Shown in pieces: positions 26,574-34,906 of a stretch of 59,819 nt of DNA. How positions within the stretch are numbered: position 1 is the stretch's first letter; every line of letters starts with the position of its first letter. The notes under the pieces are model-generated. The model saw nothing but the letters and a program-made list of their open reading frames with translations. It was not told where the DNA came from and did no database searches. The position numbers were made by a program, and so were the translations under genes. The stretch is from an uncultured Collinsella sp. GTDB taxonomy: Bacteria; Actinomycetota; Coriobacteriia; Coriobacteriales; Coriobacteriaceae. The stretch is from NCBI GenBank assembly GCA_937950325.1, contig CALFDJ010000006.1, forward strand, positions 1 to 59,819, written 5' to 3'.

Positions 26574-27788
26574 CTACTCGTGCTGTCGGGCTTCTACCAG
26601 CCTGCAGAAGTCGTTGACGCTCATGAGCCATTCCCTTTGCGCGGGCGTGTAGGTTTCGAACAGCGATGAGGGCACAACGAGGCTGAGCCTGTCCTTAGCC
26701 ATAGCTCGTGTGTAATCCTCACTTACGGCGGGCTCAAGTGTTACAAGATGCTTGTCCTCGATTCTGTCAGCCTCATCAAGCACCTGACGCCAACGCTCCT
26801 TGATGGTTGTCTTGGCACCGAGCATCGTCAGTCGAGCGACAGGGAACTTGGGGTCGTGGTAATCGTCAATAGAGGGAAAGATGAAATCCGGCTTTGATTT
26901 GCCCTCGGTGTATTTCTGCGCCGAGTAGCGTATGCCCCTAGCATCGAATAGCATCGAGAGTTGATTCTCGAACGCCGTCCCCGCACGGGACTTGCGGCGC
27001 TGGAAGGCCGACATAGTGGTGCGCAGCACGCCATCAACATCAAGCGCCGAGCCAAGGTATGGCGCGAGGTCGCGCTCCAAGAGATGCCGCTCGAAGACGC
27101 GGAACAGCATCTCTTCGCGTTCGTAACAAGCGACCAAGCAGCCATCCGGGTCGCCCGTCCAATCGAGCTTTCCAAGGGTGGAAGCTGAGTAGGCTGAGAA
27201 GTCTGCCCCTTTGGGGAAGGACTCGCCGAATTTCTCGATCATACCGTCGAGGAAGTTCTCCGCTGCGATCGGCATGCTAACTTCGATGCCGATGGACTCC
27301 AAAATCCTTGCGGCGATCGACGTGATGCGCGTATCCTCCCGAGCAGAGGGCGTAAAACCCTTCTCGCCAACCCCGTCGAGCGCGAAGAGCCAGCGAACTT
27401 GAGATTCCGCCGTACTCCCCGCTCGGGCAAATAGGATTACGACCTCCTTGGCTTCGTGTAGGGCCAAAACCATGAGGTCGCCCGGACGGGCCATGCCCAT
27501 GGCAGCATTATCGTTGTAGTAGAGCCTATACTCAGTTCTAGTTGGATGCTTCCTGCGGGCGTCGTACCAAGTGGTATAACCATGGTCGAATATAGGGTCT
27601 GCACCATCATCGAGATATGCGAAGGTAGTTCGCATCCCCTTTATGTCATCGTCTCCGAAAAGCGCGCGCAAAGGCCCCACGCCGTTGAATTCGTGCTGGT
27701 GGCTTTTATTGGCCCCCATGATGTCAACGCCCGCGAGGGTTTTCGCGACAGCACCGTCAAAATACGCGCCAAGTACTCCATAGTCCAT
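26574..27788 (-). CDS. EcoRII-like type II restriction endonuclease
   Basis: A protein of 404 residues. The C-terminal half carries an EcoRII-C-type PD-(D/E)xK nuclease core: AGTAFENQLSMLF, GKSKPDFIFPS and LGAKTTIKERWRQVL. The N-terminal half should be the DNA-binding effector part. EcoRII enzymes cut before CCWGG and need two sites. The ATG lies one base after the methylase stop, with GGAGG inside the methylase gene, so expression is coupled and the methylase is made first. Site specificity is inferred from the family, not seen. Confidence 0.85.
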   Translation of the reverse strand: MDYGVLGAYFDGAVAKTLAGVDIMGANKSHQHEFNGVGPLRALFGDDDIKGMRTTFAYLDDGADPIFDHGYTTWYDARRKHPTRTEYRLYYNDNAAMGMARPGDLMVLALHEAKEVVILFARAGSTAESQVRWLFALDGVGEKGFTPSAREDTRITSIAARILESIGIEVSMPIAAENFLDGMIEKFGESFPKGADFSAYSASTLGKLDWTGDPDGCLVACYEREEMLFRVFERHLLERDLAPYLGSALDVDGVLRTTMSAFQRRKSRAGTAFENQLSMLFDARGIRYSAQKYTEGKSKPDFIFPSIDDYHDPKFPVARLTMLGAKTTIKERWRQVLDEADRIEDKHLVTLEPAVSEDYTRAMAKDRLSLVVPSSLFETYTPAQREWLMSVNDFCRLVEARQHE

Positions 27789-27789
27789 C

Positions 27790-28938
27790 CTAGAACACCT
27801 CCATCATCAACTTCGCGACCGAGCGCACGACCGGCACGGTCACGGAGTTGCCGAACTGCCTGTATGCCTGAGTATCCGACACCGGGATGATGAACTCATC
27901 GGGAAATCCTTGCAGGCGCGCGCATTCGCGGGGAGTGAGTTTACGAGGGTTTTTTCCTTCCTGCCCGACCAGAATCTCGCTGCCATCCTTGTGGTACCGG
28001 GCGGAAAGCGTCCTTGTCGTGTCCTCTGGGCCGACCATCGAGTATCCAAAGCCGTGGCCCGCCGCCTCATGCTTTTCGCGATAGGCGCGCAGATAGGCCC
28101 ATAGCTTATCCGAAATGGTGTAGCGTTCGTTTGGTTGCTCTTCGAGGATTTCCCCTAGCGTATGTCCCGGTCCCGGCACCTCAAGGTCATCCCACGAGAA
28201 GGGAACTTCCTCCCTGAACCCCACGATGTAGATGCGCTCCCTGTGCTGGCACGTCCAGTTTTTTGAATCAAGCACTTTCCAGAAAATATGGTATCCAAGG
28301 TCCTCCTCAAGCGTCTGTCGTATGACCTTGAAGGTCTTCCCGCCGTCGTGACTCGTAAGGTTCTTAACGTTCTCAAGCAAGAAGGCCTTCGGGCGCTTGT
28401 CGCGTATGATGCGAGCGACCTCGAAAAAGAGGGTTCCCTGCGTTTTATCCTCAAAGCCGGTGGGTCTCCCCAAAGATTGCTTCTTCGAAACGCCTGCAAG
28501 GGAGAATGGCTGACAAGGAAAGCCTGCGAGCAGGACATCGAAGTCCGGTATATCGTTTGATGCGACCTGACGGATGTCGCCCGCCGGGGTCTCTCCATAG
28601 TTCATCCGGTAGGTTTTCTGGGCGAACTTATCCCACTCGCAAGAGAAGACGCACCTACCGCCAAGCTCCTGGAACGGCATTCGTATACCGCCGATGCCCG
28701 CGAAGAGATCGCAGAAGGTAAAAGGCGCGTCGCTGCGCTCCCCTTGGTCAAATGGAGCCCCCGCATCGAGCGATGCGATAAAGGCGCATTCAGCCGCCGT
28801 TGGACTAGTATCCCCAGACTCCCAGCGCCGAACGGTGCGTTCGCCAGACGAGCCCATACCAAGGGCGGCGGCGAACTCCTTTTGGGTGAGGCCGAGGTCA
28901 ATTCTCTTTTGCGCTATATCAGCTGCATTTAGTTGCAT
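27790..28938 (-). CDS. dcm: DNA cytosine-C5 methyltransferase with N-terminal helix-turn-helix
   Basis: A protein of 382 residues. Residues ~1-60 are an XRE-like helix-turn-helix (LGLTQKEFAAALGM...RTVRRWESGD), probably used to regulate its own operon. The catalytic part follows, with the C5-methylase motifs FCDLFAGIGGIR, AGFPCQPFSLAG (catalytic Cys), LLENVKNL, QHRERIYIVGF and a C-terminal FGNSVTVPV. It protects the host from the EcoRII-like partner; together they would target CCWGG. Similar proteins are named Dcm or M.EcoRII. Confidence 0.92.
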   Translation of the reverse strand: MQLNAADIAQKRIDLGLTQKEFAAALGMGSSGERTVRRWESGDTSPTAAECAFIASLDAGAPFDQGERSDAPFTFCDLFAGIGGIRMPFQELGGRCVFSCEWDKFAQKTYRMNYGETPAGDIRQVASNDIPDFDVLLAGFPCQPFSLAGVSKKQSLGRPTGFEDKTQGTLFFEVARIIRDKRPKAFLLENVKNLTSHDGGKTFKVIRQTLEEDLGYHIFWKVLDSKNWTCQHRERIYIVGFREEVPFSWDDLEVPGPGHTLGEILEEQPNERYTISDKLWAYLRAYREKHEAAGHGFGYSMVGPEDTTRTLSARYHKDGSEILVGQEGKNPRKLTPRECARLQGFPDEFIIPVSDTQAYRQFGNSVTVPVVRSVAKLMMEVF

Positions 28939-29432
28939 GGGACGCCTATCTTGGTTGAAAAACGGTCAAACTGTCCTGTATTTACCACAGCGTTAGTCTA
29001 TCACCCCGAGCGGACATGTCTTCCCCTTGCTTCAGTCCGCCTCTAAACCCCGTAGCATCAACTGGGCTTTAGGGCTTGGACACTCTACCGGAGGGCTCTA
29101 GACGCAATTGGTGACGCGGGTGTCGACGGCCCGAATCCGCCGGCGGCCCCCGCAAACCAGAAACGGCGCCGCTCCCGCGACGCCGTCATATTCCCTGGTG
29201 CCCCCGGGCGGATTTGAACCGTCGACACCCGCTTTAGGAGATATGATTTAATGCTACCCCCTACCATTCATCAAGCATCATTGAACATCATATAACCGCA
29301 GATAAACATAGCAGTTTGTGTCTTTTGCCTCCGGTAGCTGCGCCTACGCTTTTACAAACATATTACTAACAGCTTTAGCTAAACTGCACTCAATGAATTG
29401 TTGAAAACTATTCAAAGAAACGGAGCGCAAAG
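28939..29432. other. junction between the two islands
   Basis: It contains the methylase promoter region (28939-29100), the second border repeat with 48 bp of tRNA-Arg 3' end (29107-29241) and an AT-rich stretch with short ATCAT-type repeats (29245-29300) before the integrase. That AT-rich stretch could hold integrase arm sites. No gene is seen. Confidence 0.5.
29107..29241. repeat. att site copy: border repeat and tRNA-Arg 3' end
   Basis: 29194-29241 matches 47 of 48 bases of the intact tRNA-Arg at 44229-44276; the single difference is at 29215, in the T-loop. A divergent, inverted copy of the same tRNA part lies at 29117-29155. Between them is a hairpin (29164-29188) with a short T-tract on the minus strand, as in a tRNA terminator. 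Confidence 0.85.
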
Positions 29433-30680
29433 ATGTCAGAACAGCCACTAATTAGCGGAAGAGGCACGTGTTGGAAAGACAAGAGATCACCTAACACCTA
29501 TCGCTATTATTTTTCCCTTGGAGTCAAGGACCCTAAGACGGGGCGCTACAAACGATCCCCAACTTATACAGTTCGTTGCAAGACTAAAACAGAAGCTAAG
29601 GCTGCAATGCAGGCCAAGCTGGCTGAAATCAACTCCTCTGGCACGATCACTAAAACTAAAAAGCCCACTTTGCTTGCGTCCTACTGCTGGGCCTTTCATG
29701 AAAATAGGGACACCGAGCTTGCGCCAACGAGCTATGAAAGAGAAGCGTACGATTGCAGGCATATCGAAGACCTATTCGGTGCGTTTCAGACAATTGAGGG
29801 GCTAACTCCCGATCTAATCGAAGAAACATATGCCGAAGCTCGTCGTACGGGAAAATACAAACCATCAGAGCTTGTACGAATCAATGCGAAACTGCGTCAG
29901 ATTTTGTCGAATGCAGTCGCAAAGAGAATAATTGACCGAAACCCCTGCGCTACCGTTCATGTTCGCAGACCACGCAACAAAAGAGAATCACTGACAATCG
30001 ACCAAGTAGCTACCCTATGCACACGTCTTCAACACATTGAGCTCACCGCCGAAGCTGTTGGTACACTAGTACTAGTGTATACGGGTATGCGGAAAGGCGA
30101 GATGCTGGGCCTCGAATGGCGCGATTGGGACCCTGCCAATAAAACCTTGAAAATTGACAGGCAGTACACCAACGACCATGAACTGAGGGCACCCAAGTCA
30201 CAAGAAAGCCAACGCAAAATCCCCGTTGGAGAAACCTTGGCCGAACGTCTTCAATCATGGTCAGCCATACAAAAAGAGCTCCTGGCCTCTCTGGGGCTGT
30301 CCCAGACTGGCAGCACTCCCATCATTAGCGATATTGCTGTCGAGCAAGGGATCCCTACTGTCTGTCACATGAAAAACTACATCTTCAACCATTGGTTTCG
30401 CGATTTCGCAGTTAGCTGCAATCTTGGAATCTATGAGCCGAACAATTCGACTGGCGGAAAACTATATAAGGGTATCTGCCCGCATCAGCTCAGGCATTGT
30501 GTAAGCACTTTTATGCTGGCGAACGGATCGGACGTTAGAAGCGTGCAAGGTATTCTTGGCCACGCGGACCCCAATATCACGCTCAAAACGTATACAAGCC
30601 TCGTTCAACAATCAGAAATAAAAGCAGTTAAAGGCTACGAAGCCTTCATCAACGCCTATATACAGAGAAGCGAGAAATAG
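29433..30680 (+). CDS. int: tyrosine integrase of the element
   Basis: A protein of 415 residues. An N-terminal arm-binding region (~1-70, CWKDKRSPNTYRYYFSLGV) and a SAM-like core-binding domain precede the catalytic domain (~185-405), whose motifs are TGMRKGEMLGLEW (Arg), HQLRH, LGHADPNIT and the nucleophile Tyr in TLKTYTSLV. It recombines the element with the tRNA-Arg 3' end. CGGAG lies seven bases before the ATG. It is clearly more AT-rich than the chromosome around it. The att copy is 190 bases away. Confidence 0.95.
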   Translation: MSEQPLISGRGTCWKDKRSPNTYRYYFSLGVKDPKTGRYKRSPTYTVRCKTKTEAKAAMQAKLAEINSSGTITKTKKPTLLASYCWAFHENRDTELAPTSYEREAYDCRHIEDLFGAFQTIEGLTPDLIEETYAEARRTGKYKPSELVRINAKLRQILSNAVAKRIIDRNPCATVHVRRPRNKRESLTIDQVATLCTRLQHIELTAEAVGTLVLVYTGMRKGEMLGLEWRDWDPANKTLKIDRQYTNDHELRAPKSQESQRKIPVGETLAERLQSWSAIQKELLASLGLSQTGSTPIISDIAVEQGIPTVCHMKNYIFNHWFRDFAVSCNLGIYEPNNSTGGKLYKGICPHQLRHCVSTFMLANGSDVRSVQGILGHADPNITLKTYTSLVQQSEIKAVKGYEAFINAYIQRSEK

Positions 30681-30714
30681 CATGTTTTTCATTCATCGTT
30701 TATTTCATAATATT

Positions 30715-30732
30715 ACGGTACTATAATACCGT
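30715..30732. promoter_or_regulatory. inverted repeat after the integrase gene
   Basis: ACGGTA-CTATAA-TACCGT lies 35 bases after the integrase stop in an AT-rich stretch. It could be an operator around a TATAAT-like box or a weak terminator. Confidence 0.35.
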
Positions 30733-30824
30733 TTCCGCAGGTAGATGCTTTATTTGATTGACATCTAATGAGTTTTAATACATGCTAAAGCTGTCAGATG
30801 GCTACGCATGTAGTCATAGAAACC

Positions 30825-30876
30825 GGCCCCCCAAGTGCTTATGAACCTGGTACGTCTTACAAGCACAGGGAGGGCC
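30825..30876 (+). promoter_or_regulatory. structured leader before the Xis-like gene
   Basis: GGCCCCCC and GTGCTT pair with AAGCAC and GGGAGGGCC to make a long hairpin with a 20-base loop, ending 14 bases before the GAAAGGAT ribosome site. An ATG in the loop (30841) opens a 25-codon frame that overlaps the Xis start in another frame, without a ribosome site of its own. Confidence 0.5.
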
Positions 30877-30898
30877 CTCATTGAAAGGATAGCTCATC

Positions 30899-31144
30899 AT
30901 GGCTACTCCAAAGATTAGCACTCAGGCGTCCACACCGACTTTCCCCACTGGTGCCGCTCAGTGCGATCGGTTGCTCCGCGTTAACGATATCCGCGAACTC
31001 ACTGGCTGGAGCGAAAACACCGCGCGCAAGTTTATGCGAGAGTCCGGCAAGCTCATCCAGATCCATCGCTCTAATTACATGTTTGAAAGCTCGTTCTACG
31101 AGCTTTTCAAGCAGCTTGAAGGTCGTACCGCCCACCTTGATTAG
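30899..31144 (+). CDS. excisionase-like helix-turn-helix protein
   Basis: A protein of 81 residues. The core RVNDIRELTGWSENTARKFMRESG is a winged-helix/MerR-like helix-turn-helix of the type found in excisionases and small element regulators. GAAAGGAT precedes the ATG. It lies 218 bases after the integrase and ten bases before the RepL-like gene. Xis proteins bend DNA at att and direct the integrase to excise. A plain transcription regulator remains possible. Confidence 0.75.
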   Translation: MATPKISTQASTPTFPTGAAQCDRLLRVNDIRELTGWSENTARKFMRESGKLIQIHRSNYMFESSFYELFKQLEGRTAHLD

Positions 31145-31153
31145 GTGGTAAAC

Positions 31154-31540
31154 ATGAGCGAGCTTCCGTCGATTTCCGACATATTTAGCGATGATGCTAC
31201 TGAGCAACGAGAGATTACGGGAAAAATGGATAAGGCTATTTTTATTTCAGTGCCCGAGTGGGCGTGCTGCGTCACCACCGTTGCCGCCGAGCGTCTCATC
31301 CTCGGCCTTGTATGGAAGTTTGGAAAACCTTCCAAAAACAAACGGCCCATGGGCTTCTGCGCTAAAAGCAAATGGATTGAGGATCACTACCGCCTGAGTA
31401 AGAACACGATATCCCGGGCCTATACCTCTCTGAAGGATAAGGGGTATATTCAAAAAGTTGGTGATGGCAGCTGGATGCTTAATTACGCCGCAATCTACCA
31501 CGCCGCGATTGAAAACGCTTGGGAGCCTCCGAAACTTTAA
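31154..31540 (+). CDS. RepL-like winged-helix protein
   Basis: A protein of 128 residues. The C-terminal two-thirds forms a winged helix (KWIEDHYRLSKNTISRAYTSLKDKGYIQKVGDGSWMLN) similar to the Firmicute plasmid replication protein RepL, including the closing wing and Asn. The ATG at 31154 follows AGGTGG; the ten-base gap to the Xis-like gene indicates an operon. It may start a replicative form of the excised element or regulate its genes. It is shorter than most RepL proteins. Confidence 0.6.
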   Translation: MSELPSISDIFSDDATEQREITGKMDKAIFISVPEWACCVTTVAAERLILGLVWKFGKPSKNKRPMGFCAKSKWIEDHYRLSKNTISRAYTSLKDKGYIQKVGDGSWMLNYAAIYHAAIENAWEPPKL

Positions 31541-31992
31541 GCCACAAACCGACTATCGAGGTCGTGAGAGTCGGTCACCGTCAGGATGCCCACAAGAACA
31601 TGCCGCGGATGTAAAATGAAGCAGGGTCGAACCGAAACAGTTCCCGGACAATTGGCGTCCGGCCAGACACTTCGATTCGACCCTTTCTCATGCCTGTATC
31701 TAAAATACTCCCACAATCATTCTCGACATCTTTAACGCCCTCACCTCCTGCCACCAACACGTCGTAGACGCTATTTACAACGAATCGATATGGCCGCCCG
31801 TTCTTTAAGGCACGTGTTACCATGAAAACGTGCGGTATTTCTCCAACCGAAAACCTGCGTGAACGCATGACTTGAGACGCCTTTTAGAACTCACCGATCG
31901 CAGGGCGAACACAAATCAACAGCGGCCGCGTATTTGTTCCCAGCCGTACGGCGTGGCGGAGCCATGCCCGTTGTTGATTGGAGTGTCGCACC
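31541..31992. other. spacer with one doubtful open frame
   Basis: Between the RepL-like and coiled-coil genes. A 95-codon minus-strand frame (31581-31868) is listed separately. Otherwise only short structured bits are seen (for example TCGAACC...TTCGATTCGA around 31626-31686). No promoter is obvious for the coiled-coil gene. Confidence 0.4.
31581..31868 (-). CDS. possible small protein, unknown function
   Basis: A 95-codon frame whose translation reads like a protein (VSGRTPIVRELFRFDPASFY; mixed hydrophobic and charged residues). It lies on the opposite strand to its neighbours. The ribosome site is poor (AAAAGG, 11 bases before the ATG). It could be a decayed or non-translated frame. No family is recognised. 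Confidence 0.35.
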   Translation of the reverse strand: MRSRRFSVGEIPHVFMVTRALKNGRPYRFVVNSVYDVLVAGGEGVKDVENDCGSILDTGMRKGRIEVSGRTPIVRELFRFDPASFYIRGMFLWAS

Positions 31993-32562
31993 ATGGCAGA
32001 CGAGAAGAAAATCAGGGAGATCTACGGCGTGAAGTCCGTCCTCGATGAGGCCGCCGAGCGGATCGAGGCGACGTGGCGGGGGAAGCTGCTGCGCGAGACG
32101 GGCGACCTCAGAACCGAGAACGCGTTGCTCAGGGCCCAGCTCGACGAATTCAGCCGCAAGCTCGTCGAGGCGAGAGACCGGAACGAAAGACTTGAGGCCG
32201 ACTGCAATGAGCGGGTCGCCTTTATCGAGGAGAAGTTTGAACTCGATACCGCGAGCCTCGAGCTCGAGAACAACGAGTTTCATGCCGCGAGCGTCAGATA
32301 CCTCGCCGATGCCAGGGAGCTCGACAGGCAGGTCGTCCAGCTCCATGCCGAGGCCGTGGCCATGGTCGATGAGATCGAGCGCCTGCGCGGCGAGCGTGAC
32401 GCCGCGCTGAAAGCCCAAGCCGAGTTGAACGACGCACTCCTGGCCCAGCGCGACCTGATGGCCGAGGTCGCCGCCCTCAAGGACCGCCTCGCTGCAACCG
32501 AACAGCGGGCGGCCGTGGCCGAGGCCAAGGTCGAGGTCATGACCCAGATGAAGGGCGAGTAG
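31993..32562 (+). CDS. coiled-coil protein, KfrA-like
   Basis: A protein of 189 residues, almost wholly a predicted coiled coil: Glu/Leu/Ala-rich heptads from about residue 40 to the end. A short N-terminal segment (EKKIREIYGVKSVLDEAAERIEA) might be a DNA-binding part. Plasmid proteins such as KfrA have this layout, with an N-terminal helix-turn-helix and a long coiled coil, but no clear helix-turn-helix is visible here. The ATG at 31993 has TTGGAG upstream. It converges on the metallophosphoesterase operon. Confidence 0.65.
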   Translation: MADEKKIREIYGVKSVLDEAAERIEATWRGKLLRETGDLRTENALLRAQLDEFSRKLVEARDRNERLEADCNERVAFIEEKFELDTASLELENNEFHAASVRYLADARELDRQVVQLHAEAVAMVDEIERLRGERDAALKAQAELNDALLAQRDLMAEVAALKDRLAATEQRAAVAEAKVEVMTQMKGE

Positions 32563-32591
32563 CCCCGCGCTTCTCCTATCAGGCGGCTGAT

Positions 32592-32632
32592 TTCTAGAGA
32601 CCTTCTAGAACGCTTCTAGGAGGTCTCTAGAA
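32592..32632. terminator. hairpin between convergent genes
   Basis: TTCTAGAGACC (32592-32602) pairs with GGTCTCTAGAA (32622-32632); the minus-strand arm overlaps the last codons of the phosphoesterase gene. The loop carries two more TTCTAG copies. There is no U-tract, so termination is uncertain. Confidence 0.5.
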
Positions 32633-33342
32633 CCGAGCACGGCATCCTCAATCGGCACGATGTCTTTGTAGACCAGGCGATGCCTGTCGTCGCGCCATTC
32701 GTCGCCGTGGTAATGCCCGAAGAACCAGGCTCGGTAGCCGAGCCGCCCGTCGAGCTCGCCCAGGAATCGTTGCAGCCGGTCGCCCCGATACTCGCGTCCG
32801 CGCTCGCGACACAGCCCCTCAGCAAGGGCAGCTGGAGCCTCGTGAGTCACAACGTAGTCGACCTTCCAGCCCACGCGATTGAGCGAGGAACGGCAGTGTT
32901 CCGTCTCTTTCTCGCTCGGCATCTCCTCGGGCCACCAGCTCCTCCCCTCCTTGCGATACTGCCTGTCGTTGCTCGCGGCACCGCCCATGGCAAGGACCGT
33001 GAGCCCGTCGATGTCGAACACCTCTCCACGCATCAGGTGCAGCACGCGCGGTCGCACCTCATGGACGAGCCCGCCGTTCCACTCCCGTACCGGCAGATTA
33101 GCCAAGGCGTGATGGTTCTCATGGTTGCCGTCTACGAAACACGTGGTCCACGGCTTCGACTCGAACCAGTCGAGCCAGTATTTCTCGGCGTTGGATCCAT
33201 CCCAGACAAAGCCGAAGTCGCCGGCCACGACCACCGCGTCATCGCGCGTCAGGGTCCGGCCCAGCGGCCAATTTTTGAATGCAAACCGGCTGGACCCGTA
33301 CTCGGCCCTGCCGTGCACGTCGCCCGTCACATAGACCGTCAT
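32605..33342 (-). CDS. metallophosphoesterase, third of three coupled genes
   Basis: A protein of 245 residues with the calcineurin-like motifs in order: GDVHG, VAGDFGFVWDG, DGNHENH, a VTHEAPA segment and GHYHGDE, so the two-metal site looks complete. No signal peptide is seen. Substrates could be nucleotides, phosphoproteins or nucleic acid ends; nothing in the sequence decides. Its ATG overlaps the stop of the preceding gene by one base (TGATG), so it is made by re-initiation. It closely resembles the middle gene, so the two arose by duplication. Confidence 0.9.
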   Translation of the reverse strand: MTVYVTGDVHGRAEYGSSRFAFKNWPLGRTLTRDDAVVVAGDFGFVWDGSNAEKYWLDWFESKPWTTCFVDGNHENHHALANLPVREWNGGLVHEVRPRVLHLMRGEVFDIDGLTVLAMGGAASNDRQYRKEGRSWWPEEMPSEKETEHCRSSLNRVGWKVDYVVTHEAPAALAEGLCRERGREYRGDRLQRFLGELDGRLGYRAWFFGHYHGDEWRDDRHRLVYKDIVPIEDAVLGSRDLLEAF

Positions 33343-34067
33343 CAGTACGCACCCCACGGCATGAGTTTGCCCCCGAGCCCCACGATCCGGTCATACAGCA
33401 CCGCGTGCCGTTCGTCCGGATTGCCGTCTCGGTGAAAATGTCCGTAATACCAGCGCTTGTAGTCCAGGCGGTCCTCGAGCTCGTCGAGGAATCCGGTCAG
33501 CCGGTCCACATCCGAGCGTTCCCAGCCTGGGTCCGGGTAGAGCGTCGGCGAGAGCATGCGCGTCGAGCAGGTATGGGTGATGACGCAGTCGACCTTCCAG
33601 CCGACCTCGTCGAGCCTTGCCCGCGCGGCATCGAATTCGCGCTCGTCCGGGAGCTCCTGAGGCCACCAGCTGGAATACGGCACGCGGTATTCCCTGTCCA
33701 CGCTCGTGGCACCGCCCATGGTGAAGATTGTCGAACCGTCGAGCTCGAAGACCTCGCCGCGCGTCAGGCGCCGAATGGGCGAGGTGTCCGACAGGCGCTG
33801 CGTCAGCCCGCCGTGCCATAACTCCATGGGGCGCTCCGCCCAGTGGTCGAAGCGCTCGTGGTTACCGTCGACGAACAGCACCGTGTAGGGGCGCGACTCC
33901 AGCCAGGCGATGTCGGCGCATTCCTCGGCAGAGAAGCCCCACGGAAAGCCAAAGTCACCGGCAACGATGAGATAGTCGTCGCCGGTAAGGCTATCGCCGA
34001 GCTCCCAGTCGCGGAGCTTTTGCATGTCGAGCCCACCGTGGATGTCGCCCGTCACATAGACCGTCAT
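33342..34067 (-). CDS. metallophosphoesterase, second of three coupled genes
   Basis: A protein of 241 residues, a close relative of the gene after it: both begin MTVYVTGD(I/V)HG. The metal-site motifs GDIHGG, VAGDFGFPWG, DGNHERF, ITHTC and YGHFHRDG are intact. It is cytosolic. The ATG overlaps the first gene's stop (ATGA). Conservation of every metal ligand in two neighbouring copies argues for two active enzymes, possibly a heteromer. Confidence 0.9.
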   Translation of the reverse strand: MTVYVTGDIHGGLDMQKLRDWELGDSLTGDDYLIVAGDFGFPWGFSAEECADIAWLESRPYTVLFVDGNHERFDHWAERPMELWHGGLTQRLSDTSPIRRLTRGEVFELDGSTIFTMGGATSVDREYRVPYSSWWPQELPDEREFDAARARLDEVGWKVDCVITHTCSTRMLSPTLYPDPGWERSDVDRLTGFLDELEDRLDYKRWYYGHFHRDGNPDERHAVLYDRIVGLGGKLMPWGAY

Positions 34068-34702
34068 CGGATCGCCTCTTCCCTCTTGTACGCCGCCAGC
34101 TCGCGCTCGACCTGCCTGTCGCCGGTCTCGTTGACCCACCAGGGCCATTTCACCCGGCCGCACGGCTCGTCGACTCCGGCGAACCATTCCCTCAGCCCGT
34201 CGAGGCTCACCGGGGAGTGACCGTTGGCATCGCAACCGACGTCGTAGCGCAGAAGGCCCTGCTTGCGGTTGAACTCGTTGTACGCGCCGCCGCTGCTGTG
34301 GATGTGCCCGTGGAGGTGCCACGATCCATGGCTCATGCCCTGCCAGTCGGCCATGGGGTAATGGCACAGGACGATCTTCTGCCCGTCGATCTTGAGCACG
34401 CAGATCGGCGGCTCCACGGTGAAGGCGCCCGCGACCGCCGACTGGGTCCAGTCCTTGTCGTGGTTTCCCGGGACGAGGTGGATGCGCCTGCAGGCGATCC
34501 GCTTGCGCAGCCCGTAGGCGTCCTGGGCGGTCATCTTGAATGAGAAATCCCCCAGGATGTAGAGCTCGTCGTCCACGGCAACCCTACCGTTGATGCTGTC
34601 GACGATGGCGTCGTTCATCTGCCAAATCGTCTCCCACGGGCGGTCGGTGAACTTCAGCACGTTCTCATGCCCGAAGTGGGTGTCGCTGGTAAACCAGATC
34701 AT
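34064..34702 (-). CDS. metallophosphoesterase, first of three coupled genes
   Basis: A protein of 212 residues and a different branch from its two neighbours: SDTHFGH, LGDFSF, PGNHDKD, LCHYPM and HGHIHSSGG. This pattern is found in small phage and plasmid phosphoesterases. The ATG at 34702 has AAGGAG eight bases upstream. An intrinsic terminator and, before it, a 21-codon leader frame precede the gene, so expression is probably conditional. The IS30 element now sits ~150 bases upstream and may have cut off or replaced the original promoter. Confidence 0.92.
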   Translation of the reverse strand: MIWFTSDTHFGHENVLKFTDRPWETIWQMNDAIVDSINGRVAVDDELYILGDFSFKMTAQDAYGLRKRIACRRIHLVPGNHDKDWTQSAVAGAFTVEPPICVLKIDGQKIVLCHYPMADWQGMSHGSWHLHGHIHSSGGAYNEFNRKQGLLRYDVGCDANGHSPVSLDGLREWFAGVDEPCGRVKWPWWVNETGDRQVERELAAYKREEAIR

Positions 34703-34722
34703 ATTTATGTCTCCTTCTGTCG

Positions 34723-34788
34723 CTAAAAAACGTTCTCCTTCGAGGTCAGGAGACGTTTTATGAGCGACATGAGGTGCATATCCCTCAT
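34723..34788 (-). CDS. 21-residue leader peptide before the phosphoesterase operon
   Basis: The frame MRDMHLMSLIKRLLTSKENVF begins at 34788 with TTGGAG (spacing 8) and stops with TAG in the tail of the terminator at 34724. The ribosome translating it would cover the terminator's first arm, the arrangement of ribosome-mediated attenuators. It is seen in the sequence; function is inference. There are no runs of a single amino acid, so stalling by a small molecule would be more likely than starvation sensing. Confidence 0.45.
   Translation of the reverse strand: MRDMHLMSLIKRLLTSKENVF
34724..34759 (-). terminator. leader terminator before the phosphoesterase operon
   Basis: AAAACGTCTCCT pairs with AGGAGAACGTTTT (one bulged A) around an 8-base loop, and the second arm runs into TTTTTTA. 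It lies between the leader frame's start and the first phosphoesterase's ribosome site. Confidence 0.8.
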
Positions 34789-34906
34789 GTTTCAAGCTCC
34801 AATCTGCCGGATTTGCCCAACTATATAAGTTTACGCCCACGCGCGAACGGTTGATTTCCGATCTCAGCCGAACACATTGAGCAAATAGGCCGTTCCCGCA
34901 CCTAGC

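Larger units (their letters stand above)
26018..29241. mobile_element. inner island at tRNA-Arg carrying a restriction-modification system
   Basis: It is bounded by tRNA-Arg 3'-end fragments at 26018-26042 and 29194-29241 and by the ~112-bp border repeats that contain them. It holds an EcoRII-like endonuclease, a cytosine methylase and a truncated ATPase gene. It has no integrase of its own, so it is either a decayed element or cargo left from an earlier integration. Confidence 0.6.
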
